IMG/VR virus record: IMGVR_UViG_3300025000_000053
Span: 124,001 to 188,000 of that record
Length of the DNA stretch: 64,000 nt
Strand: one strand, 5' to 3'
Source of the DNA: a virus
Made by a program: the position numbers and the translations under genes
The notes under the pieces: generated by a model
What the model saw: the letters and a program-made list of their open reading frames with translations, nothing else
Databases searched by the model: none
Told to the model about the DNA's origin: nothing
Shown: positions 8,972-17,534 of the stretch, piece after piece
Layout of the letters: each line of letters starts with the position of its first letter
How positions within the stretch are numbered: position 1 is the first letter of the stretch

Positions 8972-9004
8972 ATTTTTTATCTCCTTTATATAAATAATAT
9001 ATTT

Positions 9005-10249
9005 TTACTTCTCTTCATTAAATCCATACACATCTAACATTAGTGTATTTATATATAAAGCATTAACATATACTAATAATCTATAAGTTGAATATATATT
9101 AACATTTTTTGTTATAAGTGTTAATGTATTAAAATCAATATCATATTCACCTATATCTCTATTTAACATTTTATTATCCATCATAACAGAAAATTTTAAA
9201 ATTGTTTCTAATGGAATACCATGAGTTAAACAATAGTCAATAGATGCTAGTATAGAGTTATTTAATACTTGTTTTATATTCATTAAATCAGGCATAGTAT
9301 CACTTTCAACTTTATATAAAGGATATGCATATAAAGTCCATCCATTAGGCATTTGTTCACTAAATAAATTATTTATTGTAAACATGGGTATTATTTGATT
9401 TTTATTATCAATAATCGACATATCAGTTTGTGTTATTATTCCTGAGGATTGTGTTACATAATAATATAAACCGGCTCCATTAAATTCTGTTGAGATTGTA
9501 AAAGTCGTAGCATATGAATCGGCAACCATTCCTTTCTTGTTACCATCATCAATAGCTAAATTAGAAAAAATTGTATCTATATTAACAGGATAAAATCTAA
9601 AAAATTCATCATTAGATGAAGCGTTCTTTACTTTATAAGTTACTGGATATATAGATACACTATTTATATAATCTAAAAAAGTTTTAATACTTCCATCAGG
9701 AGTATACAAATCAATTCCTATATCTTTAGATAAAAGTTCCATAAGCCCTCTAGGAACATAGCTTTCTAAACATGTTTCTAAAAAAAATGGTTTATCTTGT
9801 CTTATTCTATTCTTCAAATAATTAGCTTGATTTAATTGTTGTATTTGCGTATCTGTTACTATTGTTACATCAAAATACATTTTTATACGATTTAATAAAT
9901 ATTTTATATATACACCTTTTGTTTTATCTTCAATAAATGGTTGTAAATTACTAAAATCTATATCCATAAAATTATCTGTAATTCTAGTAGTTAAGTATGT
10001 TCCGTAGAGAAATGTGTCACTATCATCTAATTCAATTCTTGGTTTAATTATTAATATAGGTTTATTCTTTTTTATAAATTCTCTATTTGAGTTTTGAAAT
10101 ATATTGAATTGTTTATAAGCTATAGTAGAACTAATATGAATTGTTTTAAAATAATTTGGAACAAATAAACCTCTAACAAATTCTGTCATAAAAGAAGTGA
10201 TATTACCAAAAGTATGTGCTAAAGATGTTTGAGCCATAGCATATTCCAT
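9005..10249 (-). CDS. Putative virion structural protein
   Basis: A 414-residue protein, ATG with AGGAGG upstream. Not assigned to a named family. It has no membrane segment or enzyme motif, is rich in Thr, Asn, Tyr and Ile and has the mixed alpha/beta style of phage neck or tail proteins. It lies alone between terminators, a common arrangement for late jumbo-phage structural genes. The virion assignment is inference; mass spectrometry of particles would settle it. Confidence 0.7.
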   Translation of the reverse strand: MEYAMAQTSLAHTFGNITSFMTEFVRGLFVPNYFKTIHISSTIAYKQFNIFQNSNREFIKKNKPILIIKPRIELDDSDTFLYGTYLTTRITDNFMDIDFSNLQPFIEDKTKGVYIKYLLNRIKMYFDVTIVTDTQIQQLNQANYLKNRIRQDKPFFLETCLESYVPRGLMELLSKDIGIDLYTPDGSIKTFLDYINSVSIYPVTYKVKNASSNDEFFRFYPVNIDTIFSNLAIDDGNKKGMVADSYATTFTISTEFNGAGLYYYVTQSSGIITQTDMSIIDNKNQIIPMFTINNLFSEQMPNGWTLYAYPLYKVESDTMPDLMNIKQVLNNSILASIDYCLTHGIPLETILKFSVMMDNKMLNRDIGEYDIDFNTLTLITKNVNIYSTYRLLVYVNALYINTLMLDVYGFNEEK

Positions 10250-10312
10250 AGAATTAACCTCCTATTTTATATATGTATTAAATGAATGTTTTGTTATAAA
10301 GAATAAATGAAA

Positions 10313-10344
10313 AAAATAAAGGTGAATAATTTCACCTTTATTTT
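10313..10344 (-). terminator. Terminator after the gene at 10343-10726
   Basis: Stem AATAAAGGTGAA with TTCACCTTTATT, running into the stop codon of the gene. On the minus strand it is followed by a run of seven U-type bases. Confidence 0.8.
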
Positions 10345-10726
10345 ATCTAAGATTCTCAATATTAAAATTCTCTTTAATATACTTCACTTCTGGTGAAGGT
10401 TGAAATTCACCTTTAGGGATATATATTGCTAACATATCCCTACCATTTGGGTCTTTAGAAGATATAGTAACGACATACTTTGTATTTACATCAAAGTTTG
10501 TTTTACCTTCTCCTTTATAAATAATACTACAATTTTTAGGGATAATTAATGTCACTTTATCCCTAACCAATAAGTATCTATTAAATTTCATAGGGTCATT
10601 TGTCACCCGAATAAGATACTGATTATCTATATCAATTTTATTGATAAGATGCTCCAACTCGTCTTTCGTTAATTCGGGTGCCCTTTTACTGATTATCCCA
10701 ATCAGTCGGGCAACCTTCACCTCCAA
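10343..10726 (-). CDS. Hypothetical protein; start codon uncertain
   Basis: The 127-residue form starts at TTG 10726 behind AGGAAG. However the strongest ribosome binding site, AAAGGAGGAG, lies further upstream and points to an ATT codon at 10754-10756 in the same open frame, which would add ten residues (KRGYFRKIR-type basic stretch). ATT is a rare initiator. No family recognised. The protein is basic at the N-terminus and has a C-terminal PNGRDMLAIYIPKGEF segment. A promoter motif lies 41 nt upstream of the ATT codon, the usual distance seen here, which favours the longer form. Confidence 0.65.
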   Translation of the reverse strand: MEVKVARLIGIISKRAPELTKDELEHLINKIDIDNQYLIRVTNDPMKFNRYLLVRDKVTLIIPKNCSIIYKGEGKTNFDVNTKYVVTISSKDPNGRDMLAIYIPKGEFQPSPEVKYIKENFNIENLR

Positions 10727-10796
10727 ACGAATCTTCCTAAAATAACCTCTTTTAATTTTAAGCTCCTCCTTTAAATTTTTTCTTACTTATCACGCA

Positions 10797-10810
10797 AATA
10801 ATATATAAAT
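10797..10810 (-). promoter_or_regulatory. Candidate phage promoter motif
   Basis: Exact ATTTATATATTATT on the minus strand. The surrounding bases (TATTTCATTTATATATTATT then TGCGTGATA) are very like those upstream of the antisense gene inside RNA polymerase beta intron 3. Confidence 0.5.
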
Positions 10811-10832
10811 GAAATACTAGAATATACGATTT

Positions 10833-12637
10833 TTAAATATTGTTAAATTCATATAAACCAATGATTTGGTCTTTTAATAGATTAAAGTCATCATTAAATA
10901 AACCATCATTTCTAGAAATAAACATAGAGGTTACTGGGTTAAAGGTCTTATTAAAGGCTTTTATATGTTTTTTAGATTTCAGGGATATGATATTTAGCAC
11001 ATCTCCGTCAAAATCTGCATTTAAAACTTTTAATATTTGTATAGGGAGACTCATTGTATATTGATCAATAATATCATTTTTAACATCTATTATCTTCATT
11101 AAAAGCATGGATCCATAATTAATTGTCATTGTGTTCATATTGTTCGTTAGACAATACAGTTCTCTTATGAACTTCCTTAGTTTTCACTAAGATACCAGAC
11201 TATATTATCATCTTTATAATAAGTTATATGAAGAGACACTTATTTCGATTTAAGGGATTTTCACCCACTCACTTGAGCCCTACTCCTAATGCTTATTTCA
11301 AAGCTAAAGGATAGTCGTTGAACCTTTCTCTAATTAATAGAGACTTGGCTGCGGATTACTCAATCCTAAAACCTTATTACTTATACCCTAGATGATTAGT
11401 CTAAGCCACTATAACATCACTATTATAGTTTAGTAGTTTTAGGCTATAAGAGATTTCCCGACAATTAAAGTGTTGATTTTCACTATAAATCACTCTATAG
11501 TGCCCCACAAAGTTTAGGGTTCCTATTGATAAGAACTTTTGGTTCCCATTTCTTTAATAAATATTTCATTATCTCATACAATTTATTATTATATACAATA
11601 GTGCCTTTATACCAATATTCATATGCTTCGTTTTCAGAAATATCATTTATTCTAGAAACATGAGTTATTATCTCATATTTATATAATTCTAAAAATGCTA
11701 AATAACCTATTTTTATTTCATTTGCTTTTAATATAGGGTCGGGAATTACAACGTTCCTAGCAGAAAAATTTAATTTACCACCAAGAATCTCCCACTTAAT
11801 ATGACCTTTTCTTTGATCTATTTGTTTAAATATTAAATAACATAATTCAATTAATTTCTTTTGAATTATACTAAGGATTTTATTCTCGTCAATATCTCCC
11901 CAATCTTTATTCTTTCTAGTCTCTATTAAATCCCTATCCTTTAATAGATTACTTAAAGAAACTATTGGATTAAACTTCTTATCCATAGAATTATAAAAGA
12001 AAGATTCACCTTTAAATTGAGAAGGTCTCAACACAGATGAATAAACTGGAATACATGAAGAAAATATTTTATCTTTTTCCTTATATATTTCATCAATCAT
12101 TTCAATCTTATTCTTTTTCTTAATTCTATAAAAATCCATTATTTCATCAAATCTTTTTTTAAACTCCATAATACCAATACCTTTAAATGGGGTTTTTCCT
12201 TGTTTATCAATTATATGACCATCCTTAGTAAATTCTTTATCATATTCAATAATTTCAAGGAAACCCTTTTCCCCAATTATTGATTTTAACATTCTATAAA
12301 ATATTGGATGTATTATACTATAGTCACCTAATTTAATCCAACCAGTAATTTTCAAATCAACATCTTTAAATTTAACTGTTGTACCACAAATATTACATTC
12401 TTCTTCATCATATAATCTCCCTTTTAATTCACCACATTCACAAGTATATCTTTCAGCAAATGCATCATCATCTTCAAAATCTGTAGCAAATAAAGGAGAT
12501 TGAATACCATATTTAGATTTTTTTTGTTTACCTTTAAAAGCAGGTTCTTTTATTTCAAATCCTTTACCTATAATAAAATCTTTTTCACACTCCTCATCCC
12601 AATTTAATTTTACTAATCTAACTTCGTCATGTTCCAA
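10833..12637 (-). CDS. RNA polymerase beta-prime subunit, N-terminal half, split by a group I intron
   Basis: This encodes the catalytic N-terminal half of the phage RNA polymerase beta-prime subunit. Exon 1 is 12637-11516 (374 codons) and exon 2 is 11126-10833 (97 codons plus stop), joined in phase 0. Exon 1 has a zinc-binding set (CECGE ... CNICG, near residues 67-88), the LRPSQF region, GGKLNFSARNVVIPDP and INRNP. Exon 2 supplies TINYGSM and then NADFDGD, whose three aspartates hold the catalytic magnesium. The protein ends shortly after, as in jumbo phages with split subunits; the C-terminal half is at 22015-23226. Start TTG 12637 is chosen because GGAGG is 10 nt upstream; GTG 12646 would touch the ribosome binding site. 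Confidence 0.93.
11127..11515 (-). ncRNA. Group I intron in the beta-prime gene
   Basis: A 389-nt intron, removed to join INRNP to TINYGSM. The 5' exon ends in CCCU, which pairs with GGGG ten nt into the intron (P1 with a terminal U-G), and the intron ends in G. UUGU just before GGGG pairs with ACAA of the 3' exon (P10). A P2 hairpin CACTATA ... TATAGTG follows. Core stretches TTAATTGTCGGG, AATCCGCAGCCAAG, GGTTCAACGACTATC and AATATAGTC are typical group I P3-P8 elements. There is no homing endonuclease frame. Confidence 0.9.
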
Positions 12638-12724
12638 ATAAAACACACCTCCATTTATTTATCTTATTTAAAAGTTCTTAAGCTTTTAAATCTCTACTAA
12701 AAGATAATATATGTATAAAAAAAA

Positions 12725-12760
12725 TATTGTTTATCAGATTATTATTTCTGATAAACAATA
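12725..12760 (-). terminator. Terminator between the 12769 gene and the beta-prime gene
   Basis: A 14-bp stem (TATTGTTTATCAGA with TCTGATAAACAATA) just after the stop of the gene at 12769. On the minus strand it is followed by a T-rich run. A variant of the promoter motif lies near 12690, before the beta-prime gene. Confidence 0.75.
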
Positions 12761-12768
12761 ATAAATTA

Positions 12769-13428
12769 TTAAGGTTTAATAACTTGAACAACTTTCAAAT
12801 ACCAAGAGTCCTTACCAGTTAAAGCAAATAATACATCTGAATATATACTATAGTCAAGGGAGTGAATAAATTTTTTTATTTCAATCTTATCTTCTTTTAT
12901 TTCTTCGCACTTAATTCTGAGTTCTTCAGCTTTATCAATAATTTCTTTCTTAAAATTCTCCGCTTCTTTTTCATTATCAAAATAAATAAAATTATTTTGT
13001 TCTCTATTTCCCAATAGTGGTAATAATTTTTTGTCTTTTGATATAAATTTACCACCATTCATAAATGTATTATAACCGAATTTAAGTGAATATCCAAAAA
13101 TAACATCTTTAAAATCTTCAATAGTTTTCATACGCATTTCTTCCCCGTATACTCTATCCACATATCTGTAGACCCACTCTGTTGTACCACCGAAGATACT
13201 ACAATTAGTATGTAGGATATCACCATCACCATTTCTTATGGTTTCAATAGCGTCTTTAATTTTATCGCTAAACAATTTAAACTTTCTATCAATTATAAAC
13301 ATGTTTGGTACTGAAAAGTATCCTCTACCATCAGTATCTTTATGAATACAGTAGTCAGTTCCATCTTCGAAAAAAACCCTATTACAATATTCAGGATCTT
13401 CTGGTTTAAAATAAATTTCATATTTCAT
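12769..13428 (-). CDS. Hypothetical protein, 219 residues
   Basis: ATG after AAGGGGTGAAG. No family recognised. The N-terminal 120 residues are mixed alpha/beta with cysteines (EYCNRVFF, DYCIHKD, HTNCSIFGG) but no regular metal-binding spacing. Residues 155-190 form a highly charged, probably coiled-coil helix (EAENFKKEIIDKAEELRIK). It lies in the operon with the AAA ATPase further upstream, which may hint at a shared process. Confidence 0.65.
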   Translation of the reverse strand: MKYEIYFKPEDPEYCNRVFFEDGTDYCIHKDTDGRGYFSVPNMFIIDRKFKLFSDKIKDAIETIRNGDGDILHTNCSIFGGTTEWVYRYVDRVYGEEMRMKTIEDFKDVIFGYSLKFGYNTFMNGGKFISKDKKLLPLLGNREQNNFIYFDNEKEAENFKKEIIDKAEELRIKCEEIKEDKIEIKKFIHSLDYSIYSDVLFALTGKDSWYLKVVQVIKP

Positions 13429-13457
13429 AAAACTTCACCCCTTGTATAATTATTATT

Positions 13458-13685
13458 TTATTCTTTCCAATTCATATTTTCTCTAATTATATTTAATAAT
13501 AATTTTTCATATTCTTTTTTCTTCTGTAAAACTTCTTCAACTGTATCATCTGAATGAATAAAAGCTATAACGATTTCTTGACCAATGGGATTTTTTAATA
13601 TTAATCTAGTCGTAGTTTTTGTTTCAGTACCAATAAATTTATATGAAACATCATATACATCTATAAATAATTCAAAATCCACCAT
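13458..13685 (-). CDS. Hypothetical protein, 75 residues
   Basis: ATG after GTGGGGGAAT. A small acidic alpha/beta protein with a beta-rich N-terminal 45 residues and a charged C-terminal helix (EEVLQKKKEYEKLLLNII). Unrecognised. It sits between the coiled-coil gene at 13710 and the gene at 12769, with short spacers that suggest co-transcription. Confidence 0.6.
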   Translation of the reverse strand: MVDFELFIDVYDVSYKFIGTETKTTTRLILKNPIGQEIVIAFIHSDDTVEEVLQKKKEYEKLLLNIIRENMNWKE

Positions 13686-13709
13686 AATTCCCCCACTTAA
13701 AAAATAGAT

Positions 13710-14297
13710 TTATAACTCATTTTTTCTATTTTTTAATTCCATTAATATACGTTTTAATATTACTTTTTGCATTGCATAAATTTCTTTCATATATTGTTCT
13801 TTTTCAGTTTCATAAAGAACTTCTGTTATTTCTAATTCATTATTTATCCAAATTGATAAATTTTTTATTCTATTGTTAGCTCTAAATAGTTCATTGCTCA
13901 ATCTAACATTATCATCTTGAAAGTGTTGTCTACTACGTATAAGTTGTTCTTTTGAAACATCTTTAAAAAGTTTCTTTTCAAAATCATCTAATTCTATTTC
14001 TGGATAGTCTTCATCCATTATTTTTTCTAATTTATTTTCATTCTCAGATAATGAAATAGGTAATTGTGATGTAAAATTATCATCTCTAAATGGCTGTAAT
14101 AATTTAAGGAATTTATTTATATCATCAGCATTAATTCCTTTTTCTTGAATTTCTTTAGTCTTATCACTAATGTTAATATCACCGGAATTACTATGATTGG
14201 CTAGCATATTAGCAATTTCCTCTGGTGTAAATAATTCCATAATATTTAATTCTTCATCACTTGAAATTTTTTTATCAATCCTTGTAAAATTAGGCAT
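13710..14297 (-). CDS. Hypothetical coiled-coil protein coupled to the AAA ATPase
   Basis: ATG after GGGGATAG, overlapping the ATPase gene's stop by 8 nt. The 195-residue acidic protein has a disordered, Asn/Ser/Asp-rich first half and a helical C-terminal half (residues 105-195) with coiled-coil spacing. The overlap and order suggest that it could be a partner or adaptor of the ATPase; I recognise no family. Confidence 0.65.
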   Translation of the reverse strand: MPNFTRIDKKISSDEELNIMELFTPEEIANMLANHSNSGDINISDKTKEIQEKGINADDINKFLKLLQPFRDDNFTSQLPISLSENENKLEKIMDEDYPEIELDDFEKKLFKDVSKEQLIRSRQHFQDDNVRLSNELFRANNRIKNLSIWINNELEITEVLYETEKEQYMKEIYAMQKVILKRILMELKNRKNEL

Positions 14298-15606
14298 ATA
14301 AACTATCCCCTCTATTTAAATATTTTTTTTGTAATGTTTTATAATTATTGAAATTTTTAAGATATTCTTCTTTACTTTTGATAAGAATATCATATGTTGT
14401 TTTAACTGCTTCTTCAATAGACAAATTTTTATTAACAGCTAATAAATATAAAGTACTAGTTATAATTTCTTTGAGACTAGCCATAGATAAATTATCACTA
14501 TATTTAACAAAAAGTTCTATAATTCCCTTATCAATATTAGATTGATTTTCATCTTTATAAACTTTATAATCAGATAGTAATTCTTCAATATTTCTATTTT
14601 TAAAAAATGCATAACGTGTATTTTCTGATGGATTATCAATCTTATATGTGCGATCAAAACGACCAGATCTATTCATGAAAGCAGGATCAATTTGTTCTGG
14701 ATAATTTGTTGTACCAATAAAATATACACCAGATTGAGTATTAATACCATCAAGAATATTTAAAAATTCAGATCTATTTCTTTCATTAATTAATGAGTCA
14801 ATATCTTCAATTATAATAATAGCTCGTTTACCTTTCAATGACTTAAGTAATATGGATAAAATTTTAGTCATATCATTAATGTTAGGATTTATAACTATCT
14901 TAGTGATAGTTGGTGGTATAATTCTAATAATTTCTCGTATCATAGCAGTTTTACCATTACCAGGTTCACCATATAGAATGGCTCCTCGCTTATATACTAG
15001 TTGTAATTTTTTATACATACCATAAGTCTCTTGTTTAAAAAATAAATTAAAATCTTCTATGACTTCTGTTAATACAGAGTCCTTAGTAAATATGAGTTTT
15101 TCTTTAATAACTTTTTTCTTCACAATATCAACTAATTTTTTTGTATCATTAGAAGAATTAGAAATCTCTACATATTCTCTATCTTTACATTTAAAATCAA
15201 TTTCCTGAAACATATTTGTACCGTTATCTCGCTGTAGTATCACCTTTACTTTTTTTAGAAATGGTTTTAAATATTCAGTGTCAATTAGAAAACTACAATA
15301 GATAGAATACCTATTAGATGTATAAAATACAATAGAATTAATTTTCTTAGATGCAGCAATACATTGAAATACTTTAGAATTATTTGATAACTCATAAATG
15401 TCAACCATTTCTGGTTGAGGAAGATTATCAGGATAATCATAAACAGTACCCATATCTTTAAATTTAAAAGTTCTAAGAATATCTTTAATAATATTTTCAC
15501 TATATACTTGAAAAACAATCTTTTGATATCTTTCTAAACTAATATCATATTTATAAAATTCTTCATTAAATAATTTAATAAGTGCTAATTCCATAAATTT
15601 ATCCAA
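14290..15606 (-). CDS. AAA+ ATPase
   Basis: A 438-residue ATPase of the AAA+ class. Walker A is GEPGNGKTA near residue 215, Walker B is AIIIIEDIDSLI near 265, and sensor 1 with the second region of homology reads GTTNYPEQIDPAFMNRSGRFD near 300, including arginine-finger candidates. This is the BCS1/FtsH-like classic AAA style. The first 200 residues are a specific N-terminal domain that I do not recognise, probably the substrate or oligomer module. The start is TTG, with GGAGG 8 nt upstream. It heads an operon with the coiled-coil gene. Protein remodelling during virion assembly or nucleoid organisation is possible; no substrate is evident. Confidence 0.9.
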   Translation of the reverse strand: MDKFMELALIKLFNEEFYKYDISLERYQKIVFQVYSENIIKDILRTFKFKDMGTVYDYPDNLPQPEMVDIYELSNNSKVFQCIAASKKINSIVFYTSNRYSIYCSFLIDTEYLKPFLKKVKVILQRDNGTNMFQEIDFKCKDREYVEISNSSNDTKKLVDIVKKKVIKEKLIFTKDSVLTEVIEDFNLFFKQETYGMYKKLQLVYKRGAILYGEPGNGKTAMIREIIRIIPPTITKIVINPNINDMTKILSILLKSLKGKRAIIIIEDIDSLINERNRSEFLNILDGINTQSGVYFIGTTNYPEQIDPAFMNRSGRFDRTYKIDNPSENTRYAFFKNRNIEELLSDYKVYKDENQSNIDKGIIELFVKYSDNLSMASLKEIITSTLYLLAVNKNLSIEEAVKTTYDILIKSKEEYLKNFNNYKTLQKKYLNRGDSLYA

Positions 15607-15720
15607 AATATATCCTCCTTTTATATTAATTCACTATATATTTGATAATTCATATTGAATAAACATCTATGAACTTCTTTAAGAATCATAAATAAAACAC
15701 ATTTTAAAATATTTATAAAA

Positions 15721-16188
15721 TTATTTTTGTTTTTTAAATACCTTAACTAATTTCTCTAATAAATTTTGATATTCATACCATTCTTTACAACAATCTTCTT
15801 TTGAATATTTTACTATGCATTCATTCACTCCAGGAATTAAACCTCTGCCACCCATAGGACGTTCATTAAATGATAAACTACAACCATGTTCTGTTAATAA
15901 CATACATTCACCACCCCAAGAAGGATCAACAATACTTGCATTTTTATTTCTTATTCTAAGGTATAGTGTACGATCCCTATTTTTATCAAAAACATCACCA
16001 TCCCACCAATCAATTGATATATGGCCTTTTTTAATTATTTTTTTTAAAGTTTCAAAACTTATATCTTCAAAATCTCTAGGTGAAAAATGACATCCTAAAC
16101 TTTTACAACAGTATCCCTTACATTTAGCACATAACTCAATATTTTCATTATTATCTTGAAGATTATTTTCTATTTGTATATTCAACAT
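15721..16188 (-). CDS. YkgJ-like cysteine-cluster protein
   Basis: ATG after GGGAG. The 155-residue protein starts its domain with ELCAKCKGYCCKSLGC and ends it with GECMLLTEHGCSL, NERPMGGRGLIPG and NECIV. This C-x2-C-x3-C-C ... C-x6-7-C-x-L ... R-P pattern is the mark of the YkgJ/UPF0153 family, thought to bind zinc or an iron-sulfur cluster. An insert IDWWDGD is distinctive. Function in phages is not known to me. The gene is free-standing in the minus-strand run. Confidence 0.8.
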   Translation of the reverse strand: MLNIQIENNLQDNNENIELCAKCKGYCCKSLGCHFSPRDFEDISFETLKKIIKKGHISIDWWDGDVFDKNRDRTLYLRIRNKNASIVDPSWGGECMLLTEHGCSLSFNERPMGGRGLIPGVNECIVKYSKEDCCKEWYEYQNLLEKLVKVFKKQK

Positions 16189-16218
16189 AATATTTTTTCT
16201 CCCATCTTTAACTTAAAA

Positions 16219-16704
16219 TTAAATATATTTATTTATATTTTTTCTAATAAATTCTCTAACTTTATTAAGTTCAATATCGCTTGGTTTAGTTATATTAATA
16301 CTATTTAAAGAATTTATTAAATCTTCCTCATCTAAGCATAATTCATATTGAGGTGAGTTACAATCACCATATTCAAGTTCAACAGTATCACAATTTATTT
16401 TACCTGAAATATCTATACAAGTTCCATCGGGTTTAATACAATAAGCATGTACTAAAGCTTTATCATAAAAAGTTTCTTTATCTTCATTATCAAATTCTGC
16501 TTCTAAATCAAATAAAAGTTTTATGTTATAACCAAGCTCTAAGTGTAAAGCATGTGCGAATATATGACATTTCCTATTTAAATATTGTGCAATAAATTTT
16601 CCACTTTGTCTTGCTTTTATCTCCATTATTTCGATTTGTTCTGTATTGGGTATTCCATAAAATGAATGCCGATTTAATAATTCAATTTTTCTTTTTAAAT
16701 ACAT
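16219..16704 (-). CDS. Putative Cys-His-Asp (papain/transglutaminase-like) phage protein
   Basis: ATG after GGAGG. The 161-residue protein contains CHIFAHALHLELGYN followed by ALVHAYCIKPDGTCIDISG. An invariant-looking Cys at the start of a helix, then a His and an Asp in following strands, is the layout of the papain/transglutaminase-like fold. I know similar small proteins in phages and plasmids, but no proven activity. It could be a protease, amidase or a non-catalytic relative. It is 3 nt downstream of the gene at 16708, so the two are probably translated together. Confidence 0.65.
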   Translation of the reverse strand: MYLKRKIELLNRHSFYGIPNTEQIEIMEIKARQSGKFIAQYLNRKCHIFAHALHLELGYNIKLLFDLEAEFDNEDKETFYDKALVHAYCIKPDGTCIDISGKINCDTVELEYGDCNSPQYELCLDEEDLINSLNSINITKPSDIELNKVREFIRKNINKYI

Positions 16705-16707
16705 TTT

Positions 16708-17115
16708 TTATTTTCCTCCATTATTATCAATCCCTTTAATTTTATCAATATTTAATCTAAAAGGTATTTTAGAATTTTCTAGTAAAAGTTTAACCCTATT
16801 TATAATACTATCAATAATAAAGGTATAAAGTCCATCAATACCATTAAAACCCAATTCAAAACTAAATACTAAGAATGTTTCATTATTATCAATAAAATTA
16901 TCATATATAACTTTTTCAATAGCATAGAATATGTCATCCTTCAAATTAATTTTTTTACCTTCAACAGTATCAAGAACAATAACAAGTTCAGTATTATCTG
17001 ATATACACTTAAAAATATTTCTATTAATAATCCTCATATTAACTAAATAAGATTCTGTATTGGAAAAGTTAAAATAATCAATTTTTTTAAGAAGTTCCTT
17101 ATTCATAACATGCAT
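16708..17115 (-). CDS. Hypothetical protein, 135 residues
   Basis: Start ATG 17115 is chosen over TTG 17121 because AAAGGGGAG is best spaced for it. No family recognised. It is an alpha/beta protein with strands LVIVLDTVEGKK and TFLVFSFELGFNG and a basic C-terminus (DKIKGIDNNGGK). It lies in a minus-strand cluster of small genes between the NrdD operon and the Cys-His-Asp gene. Confidence 0.6.
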   Translation of the reverse strand: MHVMNKELLKKIDYFNFSNTESYLVNMRIINRNIFKCISDNTELVIVLDTVEGKKINLKDDIFYAIEKVIYDNFIDNNETFLVFSFELGFNGIDGLYTFIIDSIINRVKLLLENSKIPFRLNIDKIKGIDNNGGK

Positions 17116-17142
17116 AATCAATTGTCTCCCCTTTATTTTAAA

Positions 17143-17433
17143 TTAATACCAAATGCGAGCATACCAGCCTTTTTCAATATATTTATTTTTAATTTCTTCT
17201 TCAGTTTTACCAGAATCAAATTGATTATCTGACCCAGAATATAAACCAGAATCTGATTTAGTGTAAAGTAAAAAAACCTTATTTATATTATCATAAACAA
17301 TATAGTCAATACATTCCATAAAATCAATATCCTTAAATGTTAATTTTGCAAAAGGTACAAAATCAATTTTAAATTCTTTTCTTAATTCAGTTCGAGTACC
17401 TAAAATTCTCTTAATAAAAATTACTTTATGCAT
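17143..17433 (-). CDS. Hypothetical protein, 96 residues
   Basis: ATG after GAGAGGAG. The first gene after a palindromic terminator and an exact promoter motif. Unrecognised. It has a basic N-terminus (KVIFIKRILGTRTELRKEFK), a Ser/Gly/Asp-rich stretch near residues 60-72 and an aromatic C-terminus (GWYARIWY). Confidence 0.6.
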   Translation of the reverse strand: MHKVIFIKRILGTRTELRKEFKIDFVPFAKLTFKDIDFMECIDYIVYDNINKVFLLYTKSDSGLYSGSDNQFDSGKTEEEIKNKYIEKGWYARIWY

Positions 17434-17470
17434 AATTATCTCCTCTCAACTTTATTTTTTATTCTAGTAT

Positions 17471-17484
17471 AATAATATATAAAT
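17471..17484 (-). promoter_or_regulatory. Candidate phage promoter motif
   Basis: Exact ATTTATATATTATT on the minus strand, 38 nt before the ATG at 17433 and directly downstream of the NrdD terminator palindrome. Confidence 0.5.
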
Positions 17485-17487
17485 TAA

Positions 17488-17519
17488 AAGATATATGATA
17501 ATTAATTATCATATATCTT
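17488..17519 (-). terminator. Terminator after nrdD
   Basis: A 32-bp perfect palindrome (arm AAGATATATGATAATT) following the nrdD stop; U-rich sequence follows on the minus strand. Confidence 0.75.
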
Positions 17520-17534
17520 AATTATTTATATTCT

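Noticed and set aside
10840-11064. Plus-strand frame opposite beta-prime exon 2
   Set aside because: It overlaps the catalytic NADFDGD exon in antisense and lacks a start signal.
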